A stretch of DNA of 64,000 bases from Rhodococcus sp. HM1 (GCF_023218075.1 NZ_JALPTB010000036.1:1-64000); one strand, 5' to 3'; numbered from the stretch's first letter, positions 48,249 to 59,576 are shown. A program made the numbers and translations. The notes: generated by a model from the letters alone, not told the origin.

Positions 48249-49097
48249 GTGACTCCCGAGCAACACGTCCGCAGGCGAGCGGTGCTCGTCGCCCCCGGCT
48301 CCGACGAACGCAAGGCGTCCAAGGCTCTCGCCTCCGCCGCCGACGAAGTCGTCCTCGACCTCGAGGACGCCGTCACCCCCGCGCAGAAGGACGCCGCCCG
48401 CGACCTCGTCGCCCCCCTGGTCCGCGAGCACGGCAGCCGGCGCACGGTGTCGGTGCGCATCAACGGACGCGGCACCCCCTGGTTCGAGGACGACCTGCGG
48501 GCCTGCGCCGAACTCGGCGATGCCCTCGCCTCGATCGTGATCCCCAAAGTGGAGAGCGCGGCGGACCTCGCCGAGGCCGATCGCATCCTCGGCTCGTCGA
48601 ACGCCGTCGTCCAGGCGCTCATCGAGACACCCGCGGGCGTGCAGCGCATCGACGAGATCGTCGGTGGTGCCCGCGTGGCGGGTGTCATCATCGGATACGC
48701 CGATCTCGGTGCCGCCCTGGGCCGTTCCCGCACCGCCGCCCCCGAGCACTGGATCTACGTGCAGGATCGGGTGCTGCACGCCGCCCGCGCCGCGGGTGTG
48801 CAGGCCGTCGACGGACCGTTCCTCGGCATCGCCGACGACGACGCCTTCCGTCACGCGGCACGCTGGGTCGCCGATCTCGGTTTCGACGGCAAGTGGGTCA
48901 TCCATCCGGCCCAGATCGATTCCGCTGCAGCAGCATTCACCCCCACCGACGACCAGGTCGAGGCGGCCCGCAAGGTCCTGGCCGCACTGGAGGAGGCCGA
49001 GGCGCGCGGCGCCGGAGCCGCCCAGCTCGACGGACAGATGCTCGACGAAGCCGTCGCCGTCGCCGCCCGCCGCACCCTGACGAAGATCGGAGCCTGA
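48249..49097 (+). CDS. CitE-like HpcH/HpaI aldolase (malyl/citramalyl-CoA lyase family)
   Basis: 282 residues from GTG 48249 with GAGG 6 bases upstream; ATG 48237 in frame is an alternative. CitE features: RRAVLVAPGSDERKASKALASAADEVVLDLEDAV (metal-binding Glu-Asp), VSVRINGRGTPW, ALIETPAGVQRIDEIV, and FDGKWVIHPAQID. Members cleave 3-hydroxy-acyl-CoA such as (S)-citramalyl-CoA or malyl-CoA. One base separates it from the double-hotdog hydratase gene, a pair that recalls itaconyl/mesaconyl-CoA hydratase with citramalyl-CoA lyase. Confidence 0.85.
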   Translation: MTPEQHVRRRAVLVAPGSDERKASKALASAADEVVLDLEDAVTPAQKDAARDLVAPLVREHGSRRTVSVRINGRGTPWFEDDLRACAELGDALASIVIPKVESAADLAEADRILGSSNAVVQALIETPAGVQRIDEIVGGARVAGVIIGYADLGAALGRSRTAAPEHWIYVQDRVLHAARAAGVQAVDGPFLGIADDDAFRHAARWVADLGFDGKWVIHPAQIDSAAAAFTPTDDQVEAARKVLAALEEAEARGAGAAQLDGQMLDEAVAVAARRTLTKIGA

Positions 49098-49098
49098 G

Positions 49099-50133
49099 AT
49101 GGCCACTCCCGCAACCGAAGCCACCCACGTCGGCGGACCCTACTTCGACGACCTGACGGTCGGCCAGGTGTTCGACACCGCCCCCGCCGTCACCATCACC
49201 GACGGCCTCGCCGCGACCCACCAGGCGATCCTCGGCGACCGCCTGCGCCTGGCGCTCGACACGCACCTGTCGACCGCGGTCGCCGCGGGCCCGATCGCGC
49301 ACGCCGGCCTGGTCACCGATCTCGCGATCGGCCAGTCCACGCTCGCCACCCACCACGTCAAGGCCAACCTGTTCTACCGGGGCCTGCGCTTCCACCGGTT
49401 CCCGCGCATCGGCGACACCCTGTACACGACGACCGAGGTCGTCGGTCTCAAGAGCAATTCGGTCAAGCCGGGACGCGCCGCGACCGGGTTGGCGGCGCTG
49501 CGGATGAACACCGTGGACCAGCAGGGCCGCACCGTGCTCGACTTCTACCGCTGCGCGATGCTGCCGCTGAACCCGGCGACCGACCCGGCGACCGCGACCC
49601 GCACCGACGACCTGTCGTCGATCGGCCCGCAGGACGAACCCGAGTGGGCCGCACCGGCCGACTGGAACCTCGCCGAGTACCGCAATCGCGTTCCCGGAAC
49701 GCATTTCGACCCGTCGCTCGCCGGCGCGGTCCTGCGGTCGAGCGGCGACGTGGTTTCCAGCGCACCGGAACTCGCGCGGCTGACGCTCAACATCGCCGCG
49801 ACCCATCACGACGAGCGAGTCGGCGCCGCCGGCCGCCTCGTGTACGGCGGGCACACGATCGGTCTCGCGCTCTCGCAGGCCACCCGCGCGCTGCCGAATC
49901 TCGTGACGGTGCTCGGCTGGCAGTCCTGCGACCACACCGGTCCCGTGCACGAGGGCGACACGCTCACCAGCGACCTGCACGTCGAGTCCGCGACTCCCCT
50001 GCCCGGCGGCGGCGGTGTGCTGAAGCTGCGTTCGCTGGTGTTCGCGCACCGCGGCGGTGCCGCGAATGGGAACAGCGGCGAAGCGGACCCGGCGCCGGTG
50101 CTGGACTGGAAGTTCACCGCCCTGATGGCCTGA
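49099..50133 (+). CDS. Double-hotdog MaoC-family hydratase (mesaconyl-CoA hydratase-like)
   Basis: 344 residues, about twice a single MaoC domain. The N-terminal half has PYFDDLTVGQVFDTAPAVTITDGLAATHQAILGDRL; the C-terminal half has HHDERVGAAGRLVYGGHTIGLALSQATRALPNL. This size and order fit mesaconyl-CoA/itaconyl-CoA hydratase-type proteins (Mch/Ich). It directly follows the CitE-like lyase. The natural acyl-CoA is inferred to be a short dicarboxylic or branched C4-C6 unit, not proven. Confidence 0.8.
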   Translation: MATPATEATHVGGPYFDDLTVGQVFDTAPAVTITDGLAATHQAILGDRLRLALDTHLSTAVAAGPIAHAGLVTDLAIGQSTLATHHVKANLFYRGLRFHRFPRIGDTLYTTTEVVGLKSNSVKPGRAATGLAALRMNTVDQQGRTVLDFYRCAMLPLNPATDPATATRTDDLSSIGPQDEPEWAAPADWNLAEYRNRVPGTHFDPSLAGAVLRSSGDVVSSAPELARLTLNIAATHHDERVGAAGRLVYGGHTIGLALSQATRALPNLVTVLGWQSCDHTGPVHEGDTLTSDLHVESATPLPGGGGVLKLRSLVFAHRGGAANGNSGEADPAPVLDWKFTALMA

Positions 50134-50152
50134 GTGCTGTTTCCGTTCAATC

Positions 50153-50206
50153 GAAACCGGCGTTGTGCGCGATTCTCACGTGAGCTTCGCACACGACGCC
50201 GGTTTC
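50153..50206. terminator. Bidirectional terminator between convergent genes
   Basis: Left arm 50153-50169 pairs with 50188-50206 (17 pairs, 2-nt bulge), 20 bases after the hydratase stop and 6 bases before the crotonase stop on the other strand; GTTTCG follows. A good rho-independent candidate for both directions. Confidence 0.7.
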
Positions 50207-50211
50207 GTTTA

Positions 50212-51300
50212 CTATCCGCCCGCGATCTCGTCGATCAATCCCCACGACAACGCCCGCTCAGCACCGAGCGCGACGGCGGTGACGAACAGGTGCAAGGCGC
50301 GCCAGCGACCGATCCGCCGCGGCACGCTCACGGTCCCGCCCGCCCCCGGGATCAGACCCATCGAGACCTCGGGCAACCGGAACACCGTGTCGGGCGCGGC
50401 GACGATGTGACCGGCGAACGCCGGAATCTCGATGCCCGCGCCGACGCAGTGACCGTGCACCCGTACCTCGGTGAGGTCCCGCAGGCGCGCGACCAGGCGA
50501 CCGGCACCGCCGCGGGTGCGGATCAGGTGCGCGACGGCGGTGTCCGGGGTGCGGCCGAATTCGTCGAGGTCACCACCCGCGCAGAACGACGGTCCGGCAC
50601 CGTCGAGGACGACCCGGCCGATGCTGTCGTCGAGCAACGCGACGCCCAGCGCCTCGACGAGGGCATCCCGCAACTGCGTGCCGTAGGCATTGCGGCGTTC
50701 GGGACGGTTCAGGGTGATGTGCAGCGTGTCGTCGTCGCGGGCGATCAGCACCGGTTCCTGCGGGGCCGGTGGCGGCAGCGGACGCGGGCCGCGCTCGTCG
50801 AGCCACCGGTGGAACTCGGGGCCGCCCTGCAGTGTCGAATAGCCGAGCGACTCGACGTCGATCGCGGCGGGCACCGGAAGCGTCTCGGCGGCACGCAACA
50901 CCTGACCGGCCGTCAGCGCGGCATAGGGGTTCCAGGTGACGGCCGCGACGAACCCGGCGATCGCGTCGTCGAGGTCGCCGGACCCCACCACCGTCCGCTC
51001 GCGCGGGTCGGGACCCGCGACGTAGGTGAGGTCGAGGGCATCGAGCAGCAGGCCCAGTTCCGGAGCGTCCTCGATGTCGCCTCCCCCGAACCGGCCGACG
51101 AGCAGGCGGTCGCAGTCGCGGGCACGGTCGGCGGCGACGGGAAGCAGGTCGTCGGGCGCACCGTCCAGATCGACGACCAGCACGGGTGCGTCGAGCACCC
51201 CGCCGCCGGTGAGCAGAGGTGTGTGGGCCGCGCCGGCGGCGAGATCCGCCACCCCGATCGTGCGCACCTCGGTCTTGCCCAGTGACGCGTCGACGTTCAT
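50212..51300 (-). CDS. Crotonase-family protein with a 180-residue N-terminal extension
   Basis: 362 residues. The C-terminal half (about 182-362) is an enoyl-CoA hydratase/isomerase domain: LIARDDDTLHITLNRPERRNAYGTQLRDALVEAL, GAGPSFCAGGDLDEFG, and VHGHCVGAGIEIPAFAGHIVA. The first 180 residues (GVADLAAGAAHTPLLTGGGVLDAPVLVVDLDGAP ... LTYVAGPDPRERTVVG) look like a second, degenerate crotonase-like fold lacking the active-site motifs. Divergent from the CoA-transferase gene across 87 bases. The substrate is unknown. Confidence 0.8.
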   Translation of the reverse strand: MNVDASLGKTEVRTIGVADLAAGAAHTPLLTGGGVLDAPVLVVDLDGAPDDLLPVAADRARDCDRLLVGRFGGGDIEDAPELGLLLDALDLTYVAGPDPRERTVVGSGDLDDAIAGFVAAVTWNPYAALTAGQVLRAAETLPVPAAIDVESLGYSTLQGGPEFHRWLDERGPRPLPPPAPQEPVLIARDDDTLHITLNRPERRNAYGTQLRDALVEALGVALLDDSIGRVVLDGAGPSFCAGGDLDEFGRTPDTAVAHLIRTRGGAGRLVARLRDLTEVRVHGHCVGAGIEIPAFAGHIVAAPDTVFRLPEVSMGLIPGAGGTVSVPRRIGRWRALHLFVTAVALGAERALSWGLIDEIAGG

Positions 51301-51387
51301 CCGTTCACCATTCGTTCCGCCTCGAGGTCGTCACCGCCCGAAGGCGGTCCCATCGGCCCCATCCCGGGGCAATGTAACATCGGCCAC

Positions 51388-52611
51388 GTGTCGACCGGTC
51401 CGAGCCTTGATCCCGTCGAGGACTGGGCCGAGAGCGGAATCGCCGCCCTGACCGGTTTTCTCGACGGTCCCCCGCTGATCCCACCCGGGCGTGCCGCGAC
51501 CCGGGCACGGGAACTGTCCGACTTCGTCGCGGCCGCGTCCTCCGGGGCGGTCCGGCTCGACGGCGCCCGATTGCTCTCCGAGCGCGCCGCGCTCACCGGT
51601 CACCGCAGGTCCGGGGCGGTGTCCGCGGGCGGATCGTGCCGGCTGCTGCCGACCGCCGACGGGTGGGCGGCTGTCTCGTGCGCCCGCCCCGACGATCCGA
51701 TACTCCTCGGCGCGCTGGTGTGCGCCGAGATCGACGACGATCCGTGGCCGGTCGTCGGCCGGTGGTTGCGCGAGCACACCGGCGCCGAACTGGCCGAACG
51801 CGCCGAACTGCTGGGCGTCGCCGCCGCGCCCGTCGCCGCGCCGGTCGCGGTTCCGCCGGTGCCGGCCGCGCCGCGATCGGTCGAGGGCCTGCTCGTCGTC
51901 GACTTCAGTGCGCTGTGGGCCGGACCGCTGTGCGCTCATCTGCTGGGGCTCGCCGGCGCCCGCGTGGTGAAGGTGGAGACACCGTGGCGGCCCGACGGTG
52001 CGCGGCGCGGCAATCCCGACTTCTACCGGTTGCTGCACGCCGGCCACGAGTCGGTGGTGCTCGATCCGAACGTGCCCGCCGAACGCGACGCGCTGCACGG
52101 CCTGGTCGCGGCGGCGGACATCGTGATCGAAGCGTCCCGGCCGCGCGCGCTCGCCGGATTCGGCCTCGACGCGGACGCATTCGTCGCCGACGGGGGAACC
52201 TGGATGTCGATCACCGCACACGGCCGCGGCAGCAACCGCGTCGGTTTCGGTGACGACGTCGCCGCGTCCGCAGGCCTGGTCGGATACGACCGTGACACAC
52301 CGGTGTTCGTCGGCGACGCGATCGCCGATCCCCTGACCGGACTGACCGCGGCGGCGCTCGCGATGTCGGCACCGAACGGGGATCGCGGGCACCTGTGGAA
52401 CGTTGCGATGTCCGCGGTCGTCGCCGCCACGCTCACCGACTCCGAATCCGTTGTACCGCAGACATATCGGTCCGGAGATCGGTGGTGGGTGGACACCACG
52501 AACGGCGCCGTCGCGGTCGCCGAACCGGCCCTGCGCGAACCGTCGGGCCTCGCGCCGGCATCGGGCCGCGACACCGACAAGGTGCTGTCCGAGTTGAAGA
52601 TCCGGCGATGA
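51388..52611 (+). CDS. Class III CoA-transferase with rearranged domain order
   Basis: 407 residues from GTG 51388. Residues 165-407 carry the normal CaiB/BaiF start (VVDFSALWAGPLCAHLLGLAGARVVKVE), SITAHGRGSN and the catalytic Asp in GDAIADPLTGL (Asp314). Residues 10-150 instead resemble the middle-to-end portion of such enzymes (ESGIAALTGFLDGPPL, LLSERAALTGHRRSGAVSAGGSCRLLPTADGWAAVS, LGVAAAPV), placed in front. It overlaps the amidohydrolase gene by 4 bases. Probably still an acyl-CoA:carboxylate CoA-transferase. Confidence 0.82.
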   Translation: MSTGPSLDPVEDWAESGIAALTGFLDGPPLIPPGRAATRARELSDFVAAASSGAVRLDGARLLSERAALTGHRRSGAVSAGGSCRLLPTADGWAAVSCARPDDPILLGALVCAEIDDDPWPVVGRWLREHTGAELAERAELLGVAAAPVAAPVAVPPVPAAPRSVEGLLVVDFSALWAGPLCAHLLGLAGARVVKVETPWRPDGARRGNPDFYRLLHAGHESVVLDPNVPAERDALHGLVAAADIVIEASRPRALAGFGLDADAFVADGGTWMSITAHGRGSNRVGFGDDVAASAGLVGYDRDTPVFVGDAIADPLTGLTAAALAMSAPNGDRGHLWNVAMSAVVAATLTDSESVVPQTYRSGDRWWVDTTNGAVAVAEPALREPSGLAPASGRDTDKVLSELKIRR

Positions 52612-54002
52612 ACACGCTGCTGGTCCGCGACGTCGAGGTCGCGGGACGGCCCGGCGTCGACGTGCTGATCCGGGCCGGGGTGATCGTCGCGATCGGTTCC
52701 GGGCTCGACGTGCCGGGTACTGCCGAGGTGCTCGACGGTCGCGGCGGGGCCCTGATTCCCGGCCTGCACGACCACCACCTGCACCTGCACGCCGCTGCCG
52801 CACAACGAATGTCGGTGCAGTGCGGTCCGCCGCACGTGCGCTCGGCCGACGACCTCACCGATGCTCTCGCCGCCGCGCCGGGCGACGACTGGATCCGCGG
52901 CGTCGGCTACATCGAGTCGGTGGCGGGACTGCTGGACTCGGCGGGCTTGGACCGGATCCACGCCACCCGGCCGGTGCGGATCCAGCACCGCAGCGGCGCG
53001 ATGTGGGTGCTGAACACGGCCGCCGCCGCGCGGGTCCGGCTCGACAATGCGGATCATCCGGGGGTGGAACGCGACGAACGGGGGCGGCCCACCGGCCGGG
53101 TGTGGCGCGCGGACGACTGGCTGCGCGACCGACTGCCCGCGACCGCGCCGCCAGCCTTGGACGCCGTCGGCGCCGACCTGACGAGATTCGGGATCACGGG
53201 GATCACCGACGCCACCCCGGATCTGTCGGAGAGTTCGCTGGACGCATTGGTCGACGCCCACCTCCGCGGGATCGTGCCCCAGCGGATGCGCCTGCTCGGA
53301 GTACCGCTCCACCACGAATCATCCTGGTGCACATACTCCCTGAGCTCCGGTCCCTACAAGATCGTGCTCGCGGACTCGGGGCTACCCGAACTCGACGACC
53401 TGGTCGCGACGATCCGCCGCGTGCACGAGGCCGGACGGGCGATCGCCGCGCACTGCGTCACCCGCGAGGCCCTGCTCATCCTGCTCGTCGCGCTCGACGA
53501 GGCCGGCACCCGCCCCGGCGACCGCATCGAGCACGGTGCGTTGATCCCGGCCGAGACGATCGAGCAGCTCCGCCGGCGGGGCCTGACCGTCGTCACCCAG
53601 CCGGGTTTCCTGGCGCACCGCGGCGACGACTATCTGCACGACGTCGAACCGCGCGACCTACCGGACCTGTATCGGTGCCGGAGCCTCATCGACGGGCACG
53701 TCCCCACGGCGTTGTCCAGCGACGCCCCGTACGGCCCGCTCGACCCGTGGGAGGTGATCGCCGCCGCCGTCGACCGGCGCTGTCCCACCGGCGAGATCGT
53801 CGGGCCCGCAGAACGTATCGATTCGAGCGAGGCACTCGACCGGTACCTGGCACCGCTCGACGACCCCGGCGGCCCCGCACGCACGATCCGCGTAGGCGCC
53901 GAAGCCGACCTGGTGCTGCTCGATCGCTCTCTCACCGAGGTGTTGGCGTCACCGCAGGCGGACCGCGTGCGCGCCACCGTGATCCGCGGCGAAGTGCGCT
54001 GA
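52608..54002 (+). CDS. Amidohydrolase (YtcJ-like, metal-dependent)
   Basis: 464 residues. LIPGLHDHHLHLHAAAAQ (HxHxH metal site), IRGVGYIES, AAHCVTREALLILLVALDEAG, GDRIEHGALIPAETIEQL, VVTQPGFLAHRG and ALSSDAPYGPLDPWEVI follow the amidohydrolase-3 (YtcJ) family; GAEADLVLLD closes the beta-sandwich. ATG 52608 overlaps the CoA-transferase stop, so the two are coupled. It may hydrolyse an amide or lactone precursor whose acid is then activated by the CoA-transferase. Confidence 0.85.
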   Translation: MNTLLVRDVEVAGRPGVDVLIRAGVIVAIGSGLDVPGTAEVLDGRGGALIPGLHDHHLHLHAAAAQRMSVQCGPPHVRSADDLTDALAAAPGDDWIRGVGYIESVAGLLDSAGLDRIHATRPVRIQHRSGAMWVLNTAAAARVRLDNADHPGVERDERGRPTGRVWRADDWLRDRLPATAPPALDAVGADLTRFGITGITDATPDLSESSLDALVDAHLRGIVPQRMRLLGVPLHHESSWCTYSLSSGPYKIVLADSGLPELDDLVATIRRVHEAGRAIAAHCVTREALLILLVALDEAGTRPGDRIEHGALIPAETIEQLRRRGLTVVTQPGFLAHRGDDYLHDVEPRDLPDLYRCRSLIDGHVPTALSSDAPYGPLDPWEVIAAAVDRRCPTGEIVGPAERIDSSEALDRYLAPLDDPGGPARTIRVGAEADLVLLDRSLTEVLASPQADRVRATVIRGEVR

Positions 54003-54008
54003 CGCGCC

Positions 54009-54050
54009 GGTGTGCCTTTGTGGCGCCCCCAGCCGCCACAAAGGCACACC
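54009..54050. terminator. Bidirectional terminator between amidohydrolase and korB
   Basis: Perfect 16-bp inverted repeat (54009-54024 and 54035-54050, 10-nt loop) occupying the whole gap between two convergent stop codons, 7 and 3 bases away. Confidence 0.75.
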
Positions 54051-54052
54051 GC

Positions 54053-55128
54053 TCACACGCTCCAGGTATTGGAACCGTTGAGCAGCGCCTGTAGATCCGC
54101 AGGCTTCTCCTGCCGCGCCTGTGCGATCTGTGCGCGCACCCCGTCGTCGTACGTGTCCCGCGCGACCGCGCGGAGAACCCCGGTGACGGTGTAGGTCAGA
54201 TCGTGCGTCGACAGTCGCGTCAGCGCGTAGGCGTACTCGGGGTCGTCGGTGTGCGCGTCGTGGACGACGATGTCCTCGGGTGCGGTCTCCGCGGTCGGCA
54301 CCACCCGCAGCCCGAATCCGCTTCGCACCACACACCATTGGTCGTCGACACCGAAGACGATGGGCTTGCCGTGCACGACGGGGACGAGCCGGTGCTCCGC
54401 GCCGTCCTTGCGCAGGGCGTCGAACGAGCCGTCGTTGAAGATCGGGCAGTCCTGGAGGATCTGGACGAACGCGGCGCCTCGGTGCTGCGCCGCGGCCAGC
54501 AGCACCTCGGTCAGACCCGCGCGGTCTGAATCGAGGGCGCGCGCAACGAACGTGCCCTCCGCGCCGACGGCCAGCGACAGCGGATTGAACGGCGCGTCGA
54601 GCGATCCCATCGGCGTCGACTTGGTGACCTTCCCCGTCTCGGAGGTCGGCGAGTACTGCCCCTTCGTCAGACCGTAGATTCTGTTGTCGAACATGAGAAT
54701 TCGCATGTTCACGTTGCGGCGCAGCGCGTGGATGAGATGGTTGCCGCCGATCGACAGGCTGTCGCCGTCGCCGGTGACGACCCACACCGACAGGTCCGGC
54801 CGGCTCACCGCCAGGCCGGTCGCCAGGGTCGGGGCGCGCCCGTGGATCGAGTGCACACCGTACGTGTCGAGGTAGTACGGGAAGCGCGAGGAGCAGCCGA
54901 TACCGGAGACGAAGACGACGTTCTCCCGCTTGATGCCGAGCTGCGGCAACACCGACCGGACAGTCGCGAGGATGACGTAGTCACCACACCCCGGGCACCA
55001 GCGCACCTCCTGCGAAGACGTGTAGTCCTTGGGCTTCTGCGGTTCGTCGGTGTGCGGCACGTGCGCGTGCGCCGTCAACCCCGTGTGCGCCGTCAACCCG
55101 AGGTCGGCACCGACTCGCATCCCACCGG

Positions 55129-55132
<4 letters not shown>
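54053..55132 (-). CDS. korB: 2-oxoacid:ferredoxin oxidoreductase, beta subunit (KorB)
   Basis: 359 residues. The 4Fe-4S cysteines are in RWCPGCGDY (Cys46, Cys49) and GIGCSS (Cys80); the TPP motif begins GDGDSLSIGGNH (from 121). With KorA it decarboxylates 2-oxoglutarate to succinyl-CoA and reduces ferredoxin, the anaplerotic/anaerobic-type KGD bypass of mycobacteria. The N-terminus has a short duplicated GLTAH segment and ATG 55132 overlaps korA by 4 bases. Confidence 0.93.
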
Positions 55133-57090
<1,958 letters not shown>

Positions 57091-57150
57091 AGGCGAGTCT
57101 CACTTCCTTGTGTGACCGAACCCTGCCGTGCGCACTCTCCATCGTCGTCC

Positions 57151-57894
57151 TCAGCCGGACGGACGCAACCTGCCCCGGTCGTCGCCCGTCGTCGTCGCGG
57201 CCGCGAACTCGAGAACCTGCGGCCAGGACACCGCATACGCTGCGGCGTTGACCGGGTTCGTGTGCCGGGCACGCACGCTGAAACCGTGCTCGGCACCCGG
57301 ATAAACGTGCATTACGGTCGCGCCCGACTCCCGGTTCTGCAAGGTCGTCTGCAACCGGGTGAACGTGTCCGGCGACATGATGGTGTCGGCGCCCGCGTGC
57401 AGCACCATCACCGGCGCGGCGATCCGCCCGGCGCTGTCGACGGCATCGACGGTCTGGTTCGGGGGCCTCTCGTCGTGGATCGACGGGTGGTAGGCGACGA
57501 CGTTCGCCAGCCGGTCGTCGCGGCTGCCGAGGATCAGGGCGAGGCGTCCACCGAGGCACCAGCCGATCACACCGACCGACTCGAGTTCCAGTTCGCCGAA
57601 CATGTGGTCGAGCAACGTGCGCATCTCGGCGACGCATGCCTCGTCGTCGAGGCCGTTCATCAGTTCGACGAGGCGTTCGCGCGGGGCGTCGTCGTCGCTG
57701 ACCCCGTGGAACGGGTCCCACACGAGCGCGGTCAGTCCTGCTCCGGCGATGTCCTCGGCGTATTCGCGGACCTGCGCGCCGATGCCGGTGATCATGGGGA
57801 GAAGCAGCATCCCGCCGCGGCTGCGTCCGAGCGGGCGCGCGAAGAACGCCGACAATCCGCCGACAGTGATGCGTTCGGCCTCGATATCCTTCAT
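57151..57894 (-). CDS. Dienelactone hydrolase family protein
   Basis: 247 residues. Nucleophile motif GWCLGG (Cys113) as in dienelactone hydrolases, with an Asp in HAGADTIMS and a His in GAEHGFSV completing the triad. ATG 57894 is divergent from the SDR gene. In this setting it may hydrolyse a lactone or thioester; a carboxymethylenebutenolide role is not indicated because no chlorocatechol genes are nearby. Confidence 0.88.
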   Translation of the reverse strand: MKDIEAERITVGGLSAFFARPLGRSRGGMLLLPMITGIGAQVREYAEDIAGAGLTALVWDPFHGVSDDDAPRERLVELMNGLDDEACVAEMRTLLDHMFGELELESVGVIGWCLGGRLALILGSRDDRLANVVAYHPSIHDERPPNQTVDAVDSAGRIAAPVMVLHAGADTIMSPDTFTRLQTTLQNRESGATVMHVYPGAEHGFSVRARHTNPVNAAAYAVSWPQVLEFAAATTTGDDRGRLRPSG

Positions 57895-58019
57895 GACCTC
57901 GAACGTACGTCACAGGTGCGCCCGTTGTGGGCATCTACACGCACAGCTGGGGCACTGCACTGCCCACCTGCCGGAACCCGCCGCGCGACTGTGACTTGCC
58001 ATGCCCTAATCTGCCGACT

Positions 58020-58709
58020 ATGACACGCACCACACTCATCACCGGTGGCACCGGCGGCCTGGGCTCCGCCGTGACCGCGCATCTGCTGGCGGCGGGCTGG
58101 CGGGTCGTCGTGCCGTGGCTCGTCAAGGAGGAGCTCGACCGCGTCCCCGAACACCCGAACCTGCACCTCATCGAGGCCGACCTGTCCGACGAGGCGCAGC
58201 TCGAAGCAGCCGTCGACCTCGCCGCCGATCCCGATGCCCCGCTGTTCGGTGTGGTCAACCTGGTCGGCGGCTTCGTGTCCGGTCAGCGTGTCCACGAGGC
58301 TCCGGTCGAGGTGCTCGACTCCCAGATCGACCTCAATCTGCGCACCACCTACGCGGTGACGCAGGCGGCGCTGCCGCATCTGATCCGCGGTGGCGGCGGC
58401 TCCGTGGTGTGCATCTCGGCGGCCACGACCAACAATCCGTTCACCGGCGCAGCCGCCTACATCGCGTCGAAGGCAGCGGTCGCGTCGCTCGTGCAGTCCC
58501 TCGCCGTCGAGTACCGGCCCGACCGAATCCGCGTCAATGCGCTGTTGCCCGGGGTCATCGACACCCCCGGCAACCGGGCCGCGATGCCCGACGCGGACAC
58601 GACGCACTGGTCGAAGCCGGAGGACATCGCGAAGGTCATTTCGTTCCTGTTGTCCGACGAGAGCTCGGCGATCACGCGCGGACTGATCCCGGTGACCAGC
58701 CTCGGCTGA
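58020..58709 (+). CDS. Short-chain dehydrogenase/reductase
   Basis: 229 residues. Cofactor motif TGGTGGLG (8-15), NLVGG in place of NNAG, catalytic Ser133, Tyr147 and Lys151 (YIASK), and PGVIDTPGNRAAMPDADTTHWSKPEDIA. Complete classical SDR; substrate unknown. Its stop is 2 bases from the convergent IclR gene. Confidence 0.88.
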   Translation: MTRTTLITGGTGGLGSAVTAHLLAAGWRVVVPWLVKEELDRVPEHPNLHLIEADLSDEAQLEAAVDLAADPDAPLFGVVNLVGGFVSGQRVHEAPVEVLDSQIDLNLRTTYAVTQAALPHLIRGGGGSVVCISAATTNNPFTGAAAYIASKAAVASLVQSLAVEYRPDRIRVNALLPGVIDTPGNRAAMPDADTTHWSKPEDIAKVISFLLSDESSAITRGLIPVTSLG

Positions 58710-58711
58710 GC

Positions 58712-59539
58712 TCAGTCGGGCTGTTCGGACAGATGGGCGCGCCGCGCGAGGGTCGCACCGATACCGGCCGCGGCCGCGCGTACCGACGCGGCGTGCTGCT
58801 GCGGCCGGAACCCGGTCACCGGGCCGGTGACACTGATCGCGGCGACGGCACGTCCCTCCGATTCGAAGATCGGGGCGCCGACGCACACGATGCCCGGCGC
58901 GGACTCCTCGAACTCGTAGGACACGCCCTCGGCGATCACCCGGTCGAGCAGCTGCCGCAGCATGCCGGGGGTCGCGACGGTGCGCGGAGTGCGGCGCGGC
59001 AGCGGGCCGGTGAGCACCTGCGTCACCACCTCGGGTTCCGCCCACGCCAGCAGGGCACGCCCGATTGCGGTGCAGTACAAAGGCATCCGGCCGCCGACCC
59101 GAGACGGTGCGCCGACCTGCCGGTGGCCGCCGATCTTGGTCAGGTAGATGACCTCCATGCCGTCACGGATCCCGAAATGCACCGTCTCGTGGGTGCGTTC
59201 GTACAGGTCCTCCATGAACGGGATCGCGACCTCGACGAGACTGCGCTCCACCGAGGCGCGCATCCCCAGTTCGAAGAGGTGGCGGCCGAGCCGGTACCCG
59301 GCCGGGGTGCGTTCGAGCAGCCGCACCCCGACGAGATCGGTGGCGATACGGTGCAGCGAAGCCTTCGGGATGCCGGTGCGGCGGGCGAGTTCGGCCAGGC
59401 TGACGCCGTGGTCGTCGATCGTGAAGGCGTGCAGCACGATCATGACCTTGCCGAGCACCGTGTTCCGGTCGAGGGCACCGTGCGCGCCGCCGGCACCGAC
59501 CTCGTCCGTCCCGTTCTCAGCCACCCGCGTGCCTTCCAC
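58712..59539 (-). CDS. IclR family transcriptional regulator
   Basis: 275 residues from GTG 59539 (GGAGAGA upstream; the frame is open to 59638). HTH: VLGKVMIVLHAFTIDDHGVSLAELARRTGIPKASLHRIATDLVGVRLLERTPAGYRLG, then an IclR effector domain ending GPVTGFRPQQHAASVRAAAAGIGATLA. A 17-bp inverted repeat lies 38-88 bases upstream of the start (59577-59627), so autoregulation is likely. It may control the thiolase/CoA-transferase or the SDR; ligand unknown. Confidence 0.88.
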   Translation of the reverse strand: MEGTRVAENGTDEVGAGGAHGALDRNTVLGKVMIVLHAFTIDDHGVSLAELARRTGIPKASLHRIATDLVGVRLLERTPAGYRLGRHLFELGMRASVERSLVEVAIPFMEDLYERTHETVHFGIRDGMEVIYLTKIGGHRQVGAPSRVGGRMPLYCTAIGRALLAWAEPEVVTQVLTGPLPRRTPRTVATPGMLRQLLDRVIAEGVSYEFEESAPGIVCVGAPIFESEGRAVAAISVTGPVTGFRPQQHAASVRAAAAGIGATLARRAHLSEQPD

Positions 59540-59576
59540 ACTCTCTCCGCGCTCGCCTGCACTCGTCGCGTTTTTC

